Source: Staphylococcus delphini
GTDB lineage: Bacteria > Bacillota > Bacilli > Staphylococcales > Staphylococcaceae
Assembly (NCBI RefSeq): GCF_900636325.1
Contig: NZ_LR134263.1
Coordinates: 1,240,001 to 1,304,000, forward strand
DNA: 64,000 nucleotides
Reading direction: 5' to 3'
The position numbers and the translations under genes were made by a program. The notes beneath the pieces were generated by a model. It saw only the letters and a list, made by a program, of their open reading frames with translations, made no database searches and had not been told where the DNA came from. Positions 7,952 through 18,069 of this stretch are shown piece by piece. Each line of letters opens with the position of its first letter. Position 1 is the first letter of the stretch.

Positions 7952-9208
7952 TTATTCTGCAAAGCCGGCGAAGTAACCTGCGACGTACCCTGTAACAAGG
8001 GCGCTTGTAATGTTATAACCGCCTGTATATCCATGAATATCCAATACTTCACCACATAAATATAGGCCAGGTGTGATTTTGGATTCCATAGTCGTGGGTA
8101 CGATTTCTTTGATTGAAACGCCGCCACCGGTTACGAAAGCTTTTTCTAACGGTAATGTGCCATAGACTTCAAAAGTAAATGCTTTGAATTGATGTGCGAG
8201 TGTAGTCAGTTGTTGTGCGCTGATATGATGATACGTCGTTTCAAACGGAATATCGGCGCTTTCAATCATCAGTGTTAAGTAGCGTTCTTCAATCAACCCT
8301 TTGAGTGCATTTTTAATATACTTATCGGGTTGTGATTTGAGCTGTTGCGTGATTTTTTGTTTGAGTGCTTCTTCATTGATTTCAGGAAAGGCATCAATTT
8401 GCATTTGAATGTTTTGTTGCTTCTGACTTTTTTGCTCTTGATAAATAAACTGACTACATCTCAGTGCGGCAGGGCCACTAATACCGAAATGCGTAAACAG
8501 CATGTCCATTTGATGGGTAATACGTTTTTTGCCATTTTTCTTTAAAACGGACAAGCCGACATTTTTTAAACTCAACCCTTTAAGTGACTGATTTTTAATA
8601 AAGGGTGCGTTTGATTTAATCGGCACTTCTGTAGGGAACAGTTCTGTAATGTGGTGACCTAATGATTGTGCAAAGCGATAGCCATCACCCGTTGATCCAG
8701 TATGGGGGACACTTGTGCCACCTGTCGCAATGATGACTGTTTTTGCTTCATACGTATCACCATTTTGGAGTTGGACTTGGAAATGGTCTGCCTCCACTTT
8801 TTTCACACCCACGACAGTTTGTTCTTCCTTGACTATAACTTTATTTTGTTTCAATTCACGAATCAATGCATCAAGTACATCTTGTGACTGATTTGATACA
8901 GGGAACATACGACCATGATCTTCCTCTTTTAATGCAACACCCCGCGATTCAAAAAAATCGATAATGGATTGGTTATCGAAAATTGAAAAAGGACTGTATA
9001 AGAACTTTCCATTTCCAGGGATGTGTTGAATAATTTCAGCATAGGGCAAGTTGTTGGTCACATTACAACGTCCCCCGCCGGATATTTTTAATTTACGTCC
9101 TAAACCTTTCTTTTTTTCTAACAGGAGTACGGATTGTCCGTTTTGACTTGATGAAATGGCAGCCATTAATCCACTCGGCCCGCCACCGATCACAATTGTT
9201 TGATACAT
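7952..9208 (-). CDS. HI0933/YtfP-family FAD-dependent oxidoreductase
   Basis: A flavoprotein of 418 aa with an N-terminal Rossmann dinucleotide motif, VIGGGPSGLMAA (residues 6-17). The family-specific SGGGRCNVTNN follows near residue 43, and the FAD-closing region YLCGEVLDIHGYTGGYN is at the C-terminus. It belongs to the YhiN/HI0933/BaiN group, whose physiological substrate in staphylococci is not established. It is divergent from the lipid II flippase gene, a pairing also seen in Bacillus (ytfP-ytgP). The ribosome binding site is AAGGGG. Confidence 0.85.
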   Translation of the reverse strand: MYQTIVIGGGPSGLMAAISSSQNGQSVLLLEKKKGLGRKLKISGGGRCNVTNNLPYAEIIQHIPGNGKFLYSPFSIFDNQSIIDFFESRGVALKEEDHGRMFPVSNQSQDVLDALIRELKQNKVIVKEEQTVVGVKKVEADHFQVQLQNGDTYEAKTVIIATGGTSVPHTGSTGDGYRFAQSLGHHITELFPTEVPIKSNAPFIKNQSLKGLSLKNVGLSVLKKNGKKRITHQMDMLFTHFGISGPAALRCSQFIYQEQKSQKQQNIQMQIDAFPEINEEALKQKITQQLKSQPDKYIKNALKGLIEERYLTLMIESADIPFETTYHHISAQQLTTLAHQFKAFTFEVYGTLPLEKAFVTGGGVSIKEIVPTTMESKITPGLYLCGEVLDIHGYTGGYNITSALVTGYVAGYFAGFAE

Positions 9209-9324
9209 TTTATAAAAACCCCTTAAAATTGATATTTTGATTTTAACATATTCTCAATCAGTGTATAATATCCATATTGTGTTATAATTAAATCTTGAAA
9301 AAATGTAGAGTAGGTTGGTTATCT

Positions 9325-10959
9325 ATGAGTGAAAACAAGGAATTAGTAAGGGGAACCTTTTTACTAACTTTAAGTATTTTAATTACAAAAGTTTTAGGTA
9401 TTATTTACATTATCCCGTTTTACCAAATCATAGGCGGCGCAGATAATCTTGCACCGTTTAACTATGCTTATGGACCTTACAATGTAGCGATAGCTGTTGC
9501 CACTGCCGGTGTACCTCTTGCGGCGTCGAAATACGTTGCGAAATACAATACATTAGGTGCATATCGTGTCAGTCAAAAACTGTACAAGTCCAGTTTTATC
9601 GTGATGAGTATTACAGGGATATTAGGCTTTATCATTTTATATCTCTTGTCTCCAATGATTGCCTCAGTCACGATTGCGCATAATATGGATAAAAATGCGG
9701 GTTGGACAGTCGATCAAATTACTGCCATTATTCGTACGATTAGCTTTGTCGTGATTTTTATTCCAGTGTTAGCTACTTGGCGTGGGGTGTTCCAAGGTTA
9801 CAAATCGATGGGACCGACAGCATTATCCGAAGTGACAGAACAAATTGCGCGTATCATTTTCATTTTAGTCGGCAGCTATCTCGTATTAAATGTCTTTGAT
9901 GGCTCTGTATTATTAGCAAATGGTATCGCGACGTTCGGTGCTGCGATTGGTGCGATTGCTGGTATTTTAACGCTTTGGTGGTATTGGATTAAACGTCGTC
10001 GTGGCATACAGGAAATGGTGGCTTCGGATATGACAGGAATTGATGTGCCATATTCAAAAATGTACAAAGAAATTCTCTCTTACAGTATTCCGTTCGTCAT
10101 TGTAAGTCTTAACTTCCCACTGTTTATGATTGTGGATCAATTGACGCACAATAATGCATTGTCCATTGCAGGTGTGGAAACAAGTTTACAAGGTACTTTT
10201 TTTACGATGCTCAATATGACAACGAACAAAATCGTTATGATTCCAACGTCTTTAGCGGCTGGATTTGCGATTAGTTTAATTCCATTTATTACTAAAACAT
10301 ACGAAAAAGGCGATTATGTTGAAATGCATCGTCAAATTCGTACGGCATTAGGTGTCTTGATGTACATTACAGTGCCAGCAAGTTTAGGGATTATGGCATT
10401 AGCTGTGCCACTTTATACGGTGTTTTATGAATACAGTATGGATGGCAGTCGTTTATTGTTCTACTATGCACCTGTCGCGATTTTGATTTCGTTATTGAGT
10501 GTGACGGCATCGATGTTACAAGGGATTGATAAACAAAAATTAACGGTGTTCGTCATTGTCGGTTCAGTCGTGTTGAAATTAATTTTAAACATGCCTTTAA
10601 TTATTATGTTTGAAACAGCTGGTGCGATTTTAAGTACAGCGATTGCATTAACATTTGCGATTGTATGTAACTTTTTCATTCTTAAAAAATACGCACGTTT
10701 CAAATTTAACGAAACCATTATCGATGTATGTAAAATTTTATTATATAGCTTCATTATGATGATTATTGTTGAAATCATTTATTTTGGTTTGGAATTCGTG
10801 ATTTCACCAGCAAGTCATGTCGGCGCATTTATCATTACAGTTATTTGTGCTATCGTTGGCGTTATAATTTATGCAGTATTAACTATGAAGACACGCTTGG
10901 CAGATAAGTTTTTAGGTGAGATTCCAAACAAAATTAGACGCAAAGTGAGCTTTTTATAA
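9325..10959 (+). CDS. murJ: Lipid II flippase, MurJ/YtgP type
   Basis: A polytopic membrane protein of 544 aa with about fourteen transmembrane segments, of the MATE/MOP flippase superfamily. It matches the YtgP group, whose S. aureus member (SAV1754) is the essential flippase that moves lipid II across the membrane for peptidoglycan assembly. The opening MSENKELVRGTFLLTLSI and the ATAGVPLAASKYVAKYN stretch are characteristic. The start is set at the ATG at 9325 because it aligns with the S. aureus start; a TTG ten codons upstream is less likely. Its stop overlaps the next ATG by one base. Confidence 0.9.
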   Translation: MSENKELVRGTFLLTLSILITKVLGIIYIIPFYQIIGGADNLAPFNYAYGPYNVAIAVATAGVPLAASKYVAKYNTLGAYRVSQKLYKSSFIVMSITGILGFIILYLLSPMIASVTIAHNMDKNAGWTVDQITAIIRTISFVVIFIPVLATWRGVFQGYKSMGPTALSEVTEQIARIIFILVGSYLVLNVFDGSVLLANGIATFGAAIGAIAGILTLWWYWIKRRRGIQEMVASDMTGIDVPYSKMYKEILSYSIPFVIVSLNFPLFMIVDQLTHNNALSIAGVETSLQGTFFTMLNMTTNKIVMIPTSLAAGFAISLIPFITKTYEKGDYVEMHRQIRTALGVLMYITVPASLGIMALAVPLYTVFYEYSMDGSRLLFYYAPVAILISLLSVTASMLQGIDKQKLTVFVIVGSVVLKLILNMPLIIMFETAGAILSTAIALTFAIVCNFFILKKYARFKFNETIIDVCKILLYSFIMMIIVEIIYFGLEFVISPASHVGAFIITVICAIVGVIIYAVLTMKTRLADKFLGEIPNKIRRKVSFL

Positions 10960-11657
10960 TGCGTATTGATAAATTTTTAGCGCAAATGGGTGTCGGGACA
11001 CGTACAGAAGTTAAAGCGCTGTTGAAAAAAGGGCGTGTATTGCATAATGGCGTGAAAATCAAGTCCGCTAAAACACAAATTGATCCAGAGCATGATGTGG
11101 TCGAAGTGGAAGGGCGTGTGATTGCTTACGAACCGTTTGTATATTTGATGATGAATAAACCGCAAAACGTCATTTCTGCAACTGTGGATGAGCAACATCA
11201 AACAGTGATTGACTTAATTGAAGACTACCAACACCTAGACTTATTTCCAGTGGGTCGGCTTGATAAAGATACTGAAGGGCTTTTGTTAATTACGAATGAT
11301 GGTCAATTTAACCATGAGCTGATGAGTCCGAATAAGCATGTGTCGAAAACGTATTGGGTTAAAGCGAAGTATGCATTGAAAGCAAGTGATCCAAAACGTT
11401 TTGAAGAAGGTATCACCTTAAAAGAGGGTCAGCTACAACCTGCACATCTTGAAATTTTGGATGAGCCAACGACGGCATATGTTACGATTCAAGAAGGAAA
11501 GTATCATCAAGTGAAGCGGATGTTTCATGCGATTGATAATGAAGTGATTGAATTGAAAAGGGTGTCCATTGGTGACCTCACGTTAGATTCATCACTGTCA
11601 CCAGGTGCTTATCGACCTTTAACAGAGGACGAGTTGAAATTGCTGAATTATCGTTAA
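10959..11657 (+). CDS. RsuA-family 16S rRNA pseudouridine synthase
   Basis: It has an N-terminal S4 RNA-binding domain (MRIDKFLAQMG...) followed by the RsuA/RluB catalytic core. The catalytic aspartate is in GRLDKDTEGLLLIT near residue 104. At 232 aa it has the size of RsuA, which converts U516 of 16S rRNA to pseudouridine. The ATG overlaps the murJ stop (TAATG), so the two genes form an operon. Other members of the same superfamily act on 23S rRNA, so the site specificity is inferred from size and family. Confidence 0.88.
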   Translation: MRIDKFLAQMGVGTRTEVKALLKKGRVLHNGVKIKSAKTQIDPEHDVVEVEGRVIAYEPFVYLMMNKPQNVISATVDEQHQTVIDLIEDYQHLDLFPVGRLDKDTEGLLLITNDGQFNHELMSPNKHVSKTYWVKAKYALKASDPKRFEEGITLKEGQLQPAHLEILDEPTTAYVTIQEGKYHQVKRMFHAIDNEVIELKRVSIGDLTLDSSLSPGAYRPLTEDELKLLNYR

Positions 11658-11739
11658 TCATTGAAATATTTAAATGAAAAAGGTTTAACTTGCGCATCTG
11701 TCGGGTAACCTTACATTAAAAGTATTTGAGGTGATTAAG

Positions 11740-12138
11740 ATGGCAAAATCAGGAAAACTGTTTAAAGCGATTCTTGGTATTGGAGGTGCAGTGGCAGCAG
11801 TTGTACTTTCAAATAAACAAAACCGCGAAAACTTGAAGCAAGAATATCAAAAATATAAAGAAAATCCGGAAGACTACAAAAAACGTGCACAAGAAAAAGC
11901 AGCACAAGTGAGTGAAGCTGCAACGCAAGAATTTAATAAAGTGAAAGAGGATCCCAAAGCTTATATTAACGAAGCGAAACAAGATCCGAAATCATTTATT
12001 AATGAGAAAAAAGAGCAGTTGTTGAACGGTGAACAACGTGATAACTTAGATGACAGAGAAGCGTTGTTTGATGATGAAGGTGGCGGAGATCCTTCACACA
12101 ATTTACATGTTGTGCGTGACAACGAACCGAATAAGTAA
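11740..12138 (+). CDS. YtxH-like small membrane-anchored protein
   Basis: A 132-aa protein with a short hydrophobic N-terminal segment (LFKAILGIGGAVAAVVLS). It is followed by a highly charged helical region with a repeated KENPEDYKK / KEDPKAYIN / KQDPKSFIN motif (about every 20 residues) and an acidic tail. The overall pattern is that of YtxH-type proteins. The function is unknown. The start is set at the ATG at 11740, six bases after GAGGTG; a GTG three codons upstream overlaps that site. Confidence 0.75.
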   Translation: MAKSGKLFKAILGIGGAVAAVVLSNKQNRENLKQEYQKYKENPEDYKKRAQEKAAQVSEAATQEFNKVKEDPKAYINEAKQDPKSFINEKKEQLLNGEQRDNLDDREALFDDEGGGDPSHNLHVVRDNEPNK

Positions 12139-12143
12139 CCATT

Positions 12144-12200
12144 TTAAAACCAGGCGTTAAGGTGTCATGTTGATGACCTTAGCATCTGGTTTTTAATTTT
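12144..12200 (+). terminator. Intrinsic terminator
   Basis: AAAACCAG pairs with CTGGTTTT, with an inner stem AAGGTGTCAT/ATGACCTT, followed by a T-rich tail. A second weaker hairpin (ATCTCA 12250-12255 with TGAGAT 12284-12289, then seven T) follows. The remainder of 12139-12460 should hold the pepV promoter. Confidence 0.75.
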
Positions 12201-12460
12201 ACTGTCACATCTTTGAGAACATTTTTAGCAATGATATATATTGACGTTTATCTCAACGTGACTCTGATGACTTGATTCATATGTGAGATGTTTTTTTATG
12301 ATAATAATTTCAGAATTTCCCCGAGTTCATCGCCATTTTAAAATGAAGGACAACTGTTTGTCAGAAAAATAAAAAAAGTGTGCAGAAATATTACTGTCGT
12401 TTAATGGATAATTCATGTAAAATAAGAAATACAATCATGAAAAAAAGGAAGTTGATCAGC

Positions 12461-13870
12461 ATGTGGAGAGAAAAAGTACAAGAATATGAAACGCAAATGA
12501 TCGAAGACTTAAAAGGACTTTTAGCTATCAAATCAGTCCGAAATGATGCAGAAGCTACGGAAGACGCGCCAGTGGGTCCAGGTCCTAGGGCGGCACTTGA
12601 ATATATGTATCAGTTAGCTGAGCGTGATGGATTTAATACTTTTGATACTGATCATTTAGCCGGCCGTATCGAAATCGGAAAAGGTGAAGAACTTTTTGGT
12701 ATTTTAGGTCATGTTGATGTTGTGCCAGCGGGTGACGGTTGGGATTCAGATCCATTTGACCCTGTTGAAACGGACGACCGTATTATTGCGCGTGGAACAC
12801 TAGATGACAAAGGTCCTACTATCGCGGCTTATTATGCAGTAAAAATTCTTAATGATATGAATGTAGATTGGAAAAAGAGAATACATATTATTATCGGAAC
12901 AGATGAAGAGTCTGAATGGAAATGTACAGAACGTTATTTCAAAACTGAAGAAATGCCGACGATTGGTATTGCACCTGATGCAGAATTCCCACTTATTCAC
13001 GGTGAAAAAGGGATTACGACATTTACGATTAAACAACGAACTTTAACGTTAGATGACGATGAACCTGAAATCGAATTGAAGCAGTTCGTTTCAGGTGAAC
13101 GTTTCAACATGGTGCCAGACGTTGCCAACGCGGATATTTTAGTAAAAGAAAATATGACGGATACGATTCAGCGTTTTGAAGCGTTTTTATCAGAACACCA
13201 ATTAGAAGGCCAACACGAAATTGATAGCGGCATTTTGAAACTAACTGTTTTTGGTAAAGCTGTACACGGCATGGATCCTTCTATTGGTGTGAATGCGGGT
13301 TTATATTTAATTCATTTCTTAAACACGTTAAATTTAAATCAATCTGCGCAATCCTGGACAGCTTTTGGCGAAAAATACTTATTTGATTCTCACTTTGGTG
13401 AAAAAATGGGTATGAAGTTCCATTCTGATTTGATGGGCGATTTAACGACAAATATCGGTGTGATTCGCTATGATTTAGATGAAGGTGGTTCATTCGGTAT
13501 TAATTTACGTTATCCAGAAGGTTTTGATTTTGACCTTGCCATCAATGACTTTACTGCCGAAATTCAAGCATTAGGTTTTGATATTGAAGGTCTTAAAGTA
13601 CAAACACCTCATTTTGTGAACCCTGAAGATCCGTTTGTGCAAAAATTACTCACAGCTTATCGCAACCAAACAGGAGACATGCGCCCATCATTTACGATTG
13701 GCGGAGGGACTTATGCCCGTAATTTAGATAAAGGTGTCGCGTTCGGTGCGATGTTTGAGGACTCAGAAGATTTAATGCATCAAAAAAATGAATACATCAC
13801 GAAAAAACAACTATTTAACGCAACGAGCATTTATTTAGAAGCGATTTATGCGGTTTGTGTGGAGGGATAA
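12461..13870 (+). CDS. pepV: Dipeptidase PepV (M20 family)
   Basis: A dinuclear zinc dipeptidase of 469 aa. Metal and catalytic motifs are visible: [12 protein letters not shown] (residues 84-95), RGTLDDKGP (about 113-121) and TDEESEWK (about 147-154). The C-terminal [19 protein letters not shown] supplies the substrate-clamping histidine/arginine region. It hydrolyses dipeptides in the cytoplasm. The start is the ATG of [10 protein letters not shown] after AAGGAAG, which matches the family; the frame extends upstream without support. It is followed after three bases by dat, an arrangement conserved in staphylococci that links peptide breakdown with D-amino acid metabolism. Confidence 0.95.
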   Translation: MWREKVQEYETQMIEDLKGLLAIKSVRNDAEATEDAPVGPGPRAALEYMYQLAERDGFNTFDTDHLAGRIEIGKGEELFGILGHVDVVPAGDGWDSDPFDPVETDDRIIARGTLDDKGPTIAAYYAVKILNDMNVDWKKRIHIIIGTDEESEWKCTERYFKTEEMPTIGIAPDAEFPLIHGEKGITTFTIKQRTLTLDDDEPEIELKQFVSGERFNMVPDVANADILVKENMTDTIQRFEAFLSEHQLEGQHEIDSGILKLTVFGKAVHGMDPSIGVNAGLYLIHFLNTLNLNQSAQSWTAFGEKYLFDSHFGEKMGMKFHSDLMGDLTTNIGVIRYDLDEGGSFGINLRYPEGFDFDLAINDFTAEIQALGFDIEGLKVQTPHFVNPEDPFVQKLLTAYRNQTGDMRPSFTIGGGTYARNLDKGVAFGAMFEDSEDLMHQKNEYITKKQLFNATSIYLEAIYAVCVEG

Positions 13871-13873
13871 TCT

Positions 13874-14722
13874 ATGACAAAAGTACTGATTAATGAAAGT
13901 TTTGTAGAAGAAAGCGAGGCAAAAGTCGCTTTTAATGACCGTGGATACAATTTTGGAGACGGTATTTATGAATATGTACGTATTTACGACAACAAATTAT
14001 TTACAGCTAAAGAACATTTCGAACGCTTATTACGTAGTGCGAGTGAAATCGGTTTAGAATTGAATTACACAGTGGAATCATTGACTGAACTGGTTCGTGA
14101 ACTCGCACAAGTGAATGATGTGACAAATGGTGGGGTTTATATGCAAGTGACACGTGGTGCTGCACCGCGTGACCATGCTTTTCCAACGCCATCAGTAGAG
14201 CCTGTATTAACAGCTTTCGTAAAATCATACGATCGTCCATTTAAAGCGCTTGAAGAAGGTGTGTCGGTCGTTACTACGGATGATATTCGTTGGTTGCGTT
14301 GCGACATTAAAAGTTTAAACTTATTAGGTAACGTATTAGCGAAAGAATATGCGACAAAATACAATGCGACTGAGGCGGTTCAACATCGTGATGGTACGGT
14401 GACAGAAGGTGCTTCAAGTAATGTTTATGCGATTAAAGATGGCGTTGTATACACTCATCCAGCGAACAATTTAATTTTAAACGGGATTACACGTCAGGTG
14501 ATTAAATGGATTTGTGATGATGAGCAAATTACGTTTAAAGACGAAGCATTCTCGTTGGCATTTTTGAAAGAAGCTGATGAAGTGATCATTTCAAGTACAT
14601 CTGCCGAAGTAATGCCTGTCGTTAAAATCGATGGTGAAGTTGTTAATGACGGTAAAGTCGGTCCGATTACAAGACGCTTACAAGAAGGTTTTGAAAGATA
14701 TATTCATTCACATTCACACTAA
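13874..14722 (+). CDS. dat: D-amino acid aminotransferase
   Basis: A PLP-dependent class IV aminotransferase (fold type IV) of 282 aa that interconverts D-alanine and D-glutamate, supplying D-glutamate for peptidoglycan. The PLP lysine is in [16 protein letters not shown] near residue 146. The glutamate of TEGASSNVY (about 176-184) and the [10 protein letters not shown] segment contact the cofactor phosphate. It lies three bases after pepV and is presumably co-transcribed and translationally linked. Confidence 0.95.
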   Translation: MTKVLINESFVEESEAKVAFNDRGYNFGDGIYEYVRIYDNKLFTAKEHFERLLRSASEIGLELNYTVESLTELVRELAQVNDVTNGGVYMQVTRGAAPRDHAFPTPSVEPVLTAFVKSYDRPFKALEEGVSVVTTDDIRWLRCDIKSLNLLGNVLAKEYATKYNATEAVQHRDGTVTEGASSNVYAIKDGVVYTHPANNLILNGITRQVIKWICDDEQITFKDEAFSLAFLKEADEVIISSTSAEVMPVVKIDGEVVNDGKVGPITRRLQEGFERYIHSHSH

Positions 14723-14899
14723 ATAGGCTGATTTGACAGTATTATGAAGAGTTTGTGAAACTTTCAAAACGGATAAAGGTAAAAAGTCACATTTTGTGTT
14801 TCATTTTTGGTTGAAAAAAAGGCTCAATAATTATAAAATCTTAAATGAGTGTTAAACATGAACGTGAATTTAAAATCATTGTAAAAATGGTTTAAATAT

Positions 14900-14932
14900 G
14901 GCTCTTGAAAAAATTTCATGAGCCTTTTCTAT
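14900..14932 (+). terminator. Intrinsic terminator downstream of dat
   Basis: GGCTCTTGAA pairs with TTCATGAGCC, followed by TTTTCT. It lies about 180 bp past dat and just before the phosphotransferase gene. Confidence 0.65.
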
Positions 14933-14954
14933 TTGAAAGTGAGGTGAACGAGTT

Positions 14955-15746
14955 GTGGAGCAGTTTTATCAGTTAGGATGGACGCTTGACTCGGCTGGTG
15001 GTGCATCTGGTGAAGCTTATATGGCTGAGCAAGATGGTCAAAAGTTGTTTTTGAAACGTAATTCCAATCCATTTATCGCGGCATTATCAGCAGAAGGCAT
15101 CGTGCCTAAGCTGGTTTGGACGAAACGTATCGAAACCGGTGAAGTGGTGACAGCCCAACATTGGAAAAATGGGCGTGAACTCGAATCGCAAGAAATGGCC
15201 CAAGATCGCGTGGCACACTTGTTGAAAAAAATTCATCAGTCGAAACCATTATTAACGATGTTGAAGCGTATGGAGATGGCGCCTATCACACCTGAAATTA
15301 TGTTGCATAAAATTAACGCCTCATTGTCTCGTGATGTGTTAACGCACCATATCGTGAGAAAGGCTTTAACGTATTTAGAAGACCATATGCCGGAATTTGA
15401 TCCACGTTTTTATACGGTAGTTCACGGTGATGTCAACCATAATAACTGGCTTTTATCAGATAAAGATGAACTCTTTCTCGTCGATTGGGAAGGTGCGATG
15501 ATTGCTGACCCTGCCATTGACATCGGTATGCTGCTCTACAACTACGTGCCTGAAGTGCAATGGTCGAGTTGGCTTGACACGTATGAAGTGAAAGAAACGA
15601 TGAATTTAAAAAAACGTATGAAATGGTATACGGTGATTCAGTCTATTGGTATGATTCAGTGGAACGAAGAACATAAACGTTATAAAGATATGAATACTTG
15701 GCTCAAATTCTTAAATGAAGTCATGAAGAGTAATGTATTTATTTAA
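14955..15746 (+). CDS. Phosphotransferase/aminoglycoside-kinase-fold protein (YtmP-like)
   Basis: A 263-aa protein of the choline kinase/APH fold. The Brenner-type catalytic loop is VVHGDVNHNNWLL near residues 155-167 and the metal-binding VDWEGAMIADPAIDIG follows near 176-191. The start is the GTG at 14955 after GAGGTG. It is related to Bacillus YtmP and lies just upstream of trmB, as in Bacillus. The natural substrate is not known; resistance should not be inferred. Confidence 0.82.
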   Translation: MEQFYQLGWTLDSAGGASGEAYMAEQDGQKLFLKRNSNPFIAALSAEGIVPKLVWTKRIETGEVVTAQHWKNGRELESQEMAQDRVAHLLKKIHQSKPLLTMLKRMEMAPITPEIMLHKINASLSRDVLTHHIVRKALTYLEDHMPEFDPRFYTVVHGDVNHNNWLLSDKDELFLVDWEGAMIADPAIDIGMLLYNYVPEVQWSSWLDTYEVKETMNLKKRMKWYTVIQSIGMIQWNEEHKRYKDMNTWLKFLNEVMKSNVFI

Positions 15747-15761
15747 GGAGTATGAATAATC

Positions 15762-16415
15762 ATGAGAATGCGAAATAAACCGTGGGCTGAGTCTTACTTA
15801 ACTGAGCATAACGATATTGTGGATTTAGAAGGCATACATGCCCATCAAGTGAGTGAGTGGTTCGAACAACAACAGCCAATTCACATAGAAGTGGGCTCTG
15901 GTATGGGCAAGTTTATTACGACATTAGCGCAGCAAAATCCACATATTAACTATGTTGCCATTGAAAGAGATAAAAATGTGATGATTCGTGTGTTGGATAA
16001 AGTACGCGAACTTAACTTAACAAATATTAAATTATTATGTAACGATGCGGTCATTTTAACAGACTATTTTCGTCAAGGCGAAGTGGACCGAATTTATTTA
16101 AACTTTTCTGATCCATGGCCGAAAAAACGACACGCCAAACGTCGATTAACTTACCGTAGCTTTTTAGCCCTCTATCAACAAATCCTTCGTGAAGATGGCG
16201 AGCTTCATTTTAAAACAGATAATCGCGGGTTATTTGCGTACAGCCTCGAGAGTATGTCTCAATTTGGTATGTATTTTACAAAAATTAACTTGAACCTCCA
16301 TCAAGAAGATGACGGGGATAATATTCCGACTGAGTATGAACATAAATTTGCTGAAAAAGGGTCACGTATTTATCGAATGGAAGCAAAATTTCATGCTAAA
16401 CAGACAACCGAATAA
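15762..16415 (+). CDS. trmB: tRNA (guanine46-N7)-methyltransferase
   Basis: A SAM-dependent enzyme that forms m7G46 in the tRNA variable loop. [15 protein letters not shown] (about residues 43-57) is SAM motif [17 protein letters not shown] (about 115-130) is the highly specific TrmB motif, and [10 protein letters not shown] lies near residue 153. At 217 aa it is full length. The ATG at 15762 is ten bases after AAGGAG, 15 bp downstream of the kinase-like gene, so the two probably share a transcript. Confidence 0.96.
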   Translation: MRMRNKPWAESYLTEHNDIVDLEGIHAHQVSEWFEQQQPIHIEVGSGMGKFITTLAQQNPHINYVAIERDKNVMIRVLDKVRELNLTNIKLLCNDAVILTDYFRQGEVDRIYLNFSDPWPKKRHAKRRLTYRSFLALYQQILREDGELHFKTDNRGLFAYSLESMSQFGMYFTKINLNLHQEDDGDNIPTEYEHKFAEKGSRIYRMEAKFHAKQTTE

Positions 16416-16421
16416 TTTATA

Positions 16422-16463
16422 AAAGCAATGTGAGTGACTTAAAAGCGCACGCATTGCTTTTTT
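16422..16463 (+). terminator. trmB terminator
   Basis: A perfect AAAAGCAATG/CATTGCTTTT stem followed by TTT, just after the trmB stop. Confidence 0.85.
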
Positions 16464-16590
16464 GATGTGGGTGGGACACAAAGATTTTTGATGCTATTGA
16501 TGCAGAATTCTTGTTTAACTTGCCCTCAATGATTTTTGGTTTTGATTGCCTTCATGGCTTCGCGTTCCGAGGGGCTGAGGGGAGGTTGTG

Positions 16591-16690
16591 ACAAAAGCGC
16601 TTAGGATTTGAGCAGAACCGAGCGATGAGCAAAATTGATTTCCAAATTTTGCCGAAATCGCGGGAGTTCTGTCGAAAATCCTGCTTTTGG
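16591..16690. repeat. Approximately 100-nt long imperfect hairpin
   Basis: AAAAGC..AGGATTT..CAGAAC (16591-16616) pairs with GTTCTG..AAATCCT..GCTTTT (about 16665-16690). It continues inward through CGAT/ATCG to an AAAATT/AATTTT hairpin with a seven-base loop. The whole segment can therefore fold on itself almost end to end. It has no coding potential I trust. It could be a structured RNA or a miniature repeat element. Confidence 0.6.
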
Positions 16691-16736
16691 AACACCGTTT
16701 ATTGATTCCCAGCGCATCCATTCATTGTGGATTTTG

Positions 16737-16860
16737 GGAGCAGTACAGAAATCTTATGTTCAACAAAGATTTCGTCGTACTGCCCCCGCAAGGCTGACTA
16801 GACTTCTCAAAAGTGTATACGTTGAGAAGTCAGACAGCTACTGCGATAAACAGGAACCAC
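16737..16860 (+). repeat. Three-hairpin interspersed element, copy 2
   Basis: Homologous to 7395-7517: the same GGGAGCAGTACAGAAATC start, TACTGCCCCCGCAAGGCTGA centre and ACTTCTCAA/TTGAGAAGT stem. The third stem is less perfect here (CTACTG/CAGGAA). It is followed at about 16901 by the same TCCCTCAGGAGTCT flank found in the hairpin elements. No gene is supported between 16416 and 17169. Confidence 0.65.
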
Positions 16861-17169
16861 TATTAAAGAGTAGAAATCATATTTAGATATTTATTTTATC
16901 CCTCAGGAGTCTCAGCCTTCTGGGCAATCTTACATCAAATACAGGGTAATGAGGGCAAGTTTTTAAACCAAGAAAACAATAGCATCATTTTTTGTATCCG
17001 ATTCACCTTCTTTTTCCGACAGTTTTAAAATCATTAATGAATTATAAATCTATGAATGAATCGAAACTTAAACTTTTCCATGTCCCAATCTTATGAGTGC
17101 TGAGAGTTGAAACTGGGCTAAGCTTTCGTTGATAATGGAAATGCGTAAAATGAAATTGAGGTGTTCACT

Positions 17170-18003
17170 ATGCAATTAGGCAAGTTTCAAATTGATCCAT
17201 TAAACGGAGGATTCACTCAGATGGACGGTGGGGCGATTTTTGGGGTTGTCCCTAAACCGTTATGGGAACGTCAATATCCAGTGAATGATAAGAACCAAGT
17301 CCCGTTGACGACTTCCCCAATTCTGATTCGAACTGAAGATAAAAATATTTTAATCGATGCTGGGATTGGTAATGGAAAATTAACCGAGAAGCAATTGCGA
17401 AATTATGGGGTACGCTATGAATCGGACATTGATGCTTCACTCGCACAATTCTCTCTAACACGTGACGATATCGATATCGTATTGATGACGCATATGCATT
17501 TTGATCATGCGACAGGGTTAACAGATGCAAATGGTCAAGCGCAATTTCCGAATGCGTGGCACTATGTTCAACAAGATGAATGGCATGAATTTATCGCACC
17601 TAATATTCGAAGTCAAGCGACGTATTGGCCAATCAACAGAGGATCATATGAAGCGAAATTGATTCTATTTGAAGATGCCATTGAGCCTTATCCAGGAATT
17701 AAAATGAAGCATACAGGTGGCCATAGTTTCGGTCATGCTGTCATTGAGATTGAAAGTGAAGGTAAAAAAGCTGTGCATATGGCGGATATTTTAAGTACGA
17801 CTGCACATCGCAATCCATTATGGGTCTCTGCTTATGATGATTATCCGATGCAATCTATTCGTGAAAAAGAGCGACTCACACGTTATTATGTCGCACATCA
17901 ATATTGGTTTTTGTTTTATCACGATGTCCAACATTTTGCGGCGAAATTGAGCCAAGACTTAAAAAGTGTCGAAGCGTCAATTTTACGTGAGCATGTTGAA
18001 TAA
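17170..18003 (+). CDS. MBL-fold metallohydrolase (YtnP-like lactonase family)
   Basis: A metallo-beta-lactamase-fold hydrolase of 277 aa. The zinc-binding THMHFDHATGL motif is near residues 101-111. Further ligands are likely in GGHSFGHAVIEI and in the aspartate of MADIL. Family members include Bacillus YtnP, a lactone-hydrolysing quorum-quenching enzyme; the substrate here is an inference. The start is set at the ATG at 17170, six bases after GAGGTG; the GTG three codons upstream lies inside that ribosome binding site. A terminator shared with the opposing gene follows. Confidence 0.82.
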   Translation: MQLGKFQIDPLNGGFTQMDGGAIFGVVPKPLWERQYPVNDKNQVPLTTSPILIRTEDKNILIDAGIGNGKLTEKQLRNYGVRYESDIDASLAQFSLTRDDIDIVLMTHMHFDHATGLTDANGQAQFPNAWHYVQQDEWHEFIAPNIRSQATYWPINRGSYEAKLILFEDAIEPYPGIKMKHTGGHSFGHAVIEIESEGKKAVHMADILSTTAHRNPLWVSAYDDYPMQSIREKERLTRYYVAHQYWFLFYHDVQHFAAKLSQDLKSVEASILREHVE

Positions 18004-18010
18004 AAAGAAA

Positions 18011-18052
18011 GTGAACCCACATATCACTGTGCATGTGATTATGCGGGTTCAC
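18011..18052. terminator. Bidirectional terminator
   Basis: GTGAACCC pairs with GGGTTCAC between two convergent genes. On the minus strand it is followed by TTTCTTTTT, giving a typical intrinsic terminator. Confidence 0.75.
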
Positions 18053-18069
18053 CTTTGAGATGAGCAACG

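Noticed and set aside
14955-15746. Aminoglycoside resistance kinase
   Set aside because: The fold is shared, but the gene matches the housekeeping YtmP-like protein found beside trmB in many Firmicutes.
16635-16886. 83-codon frame in the trmB-lactonase gap
   Set aside because: It lies inside the long hairpin and the three-hairpin repeat. Its peptide is low quality and it has no start signal.
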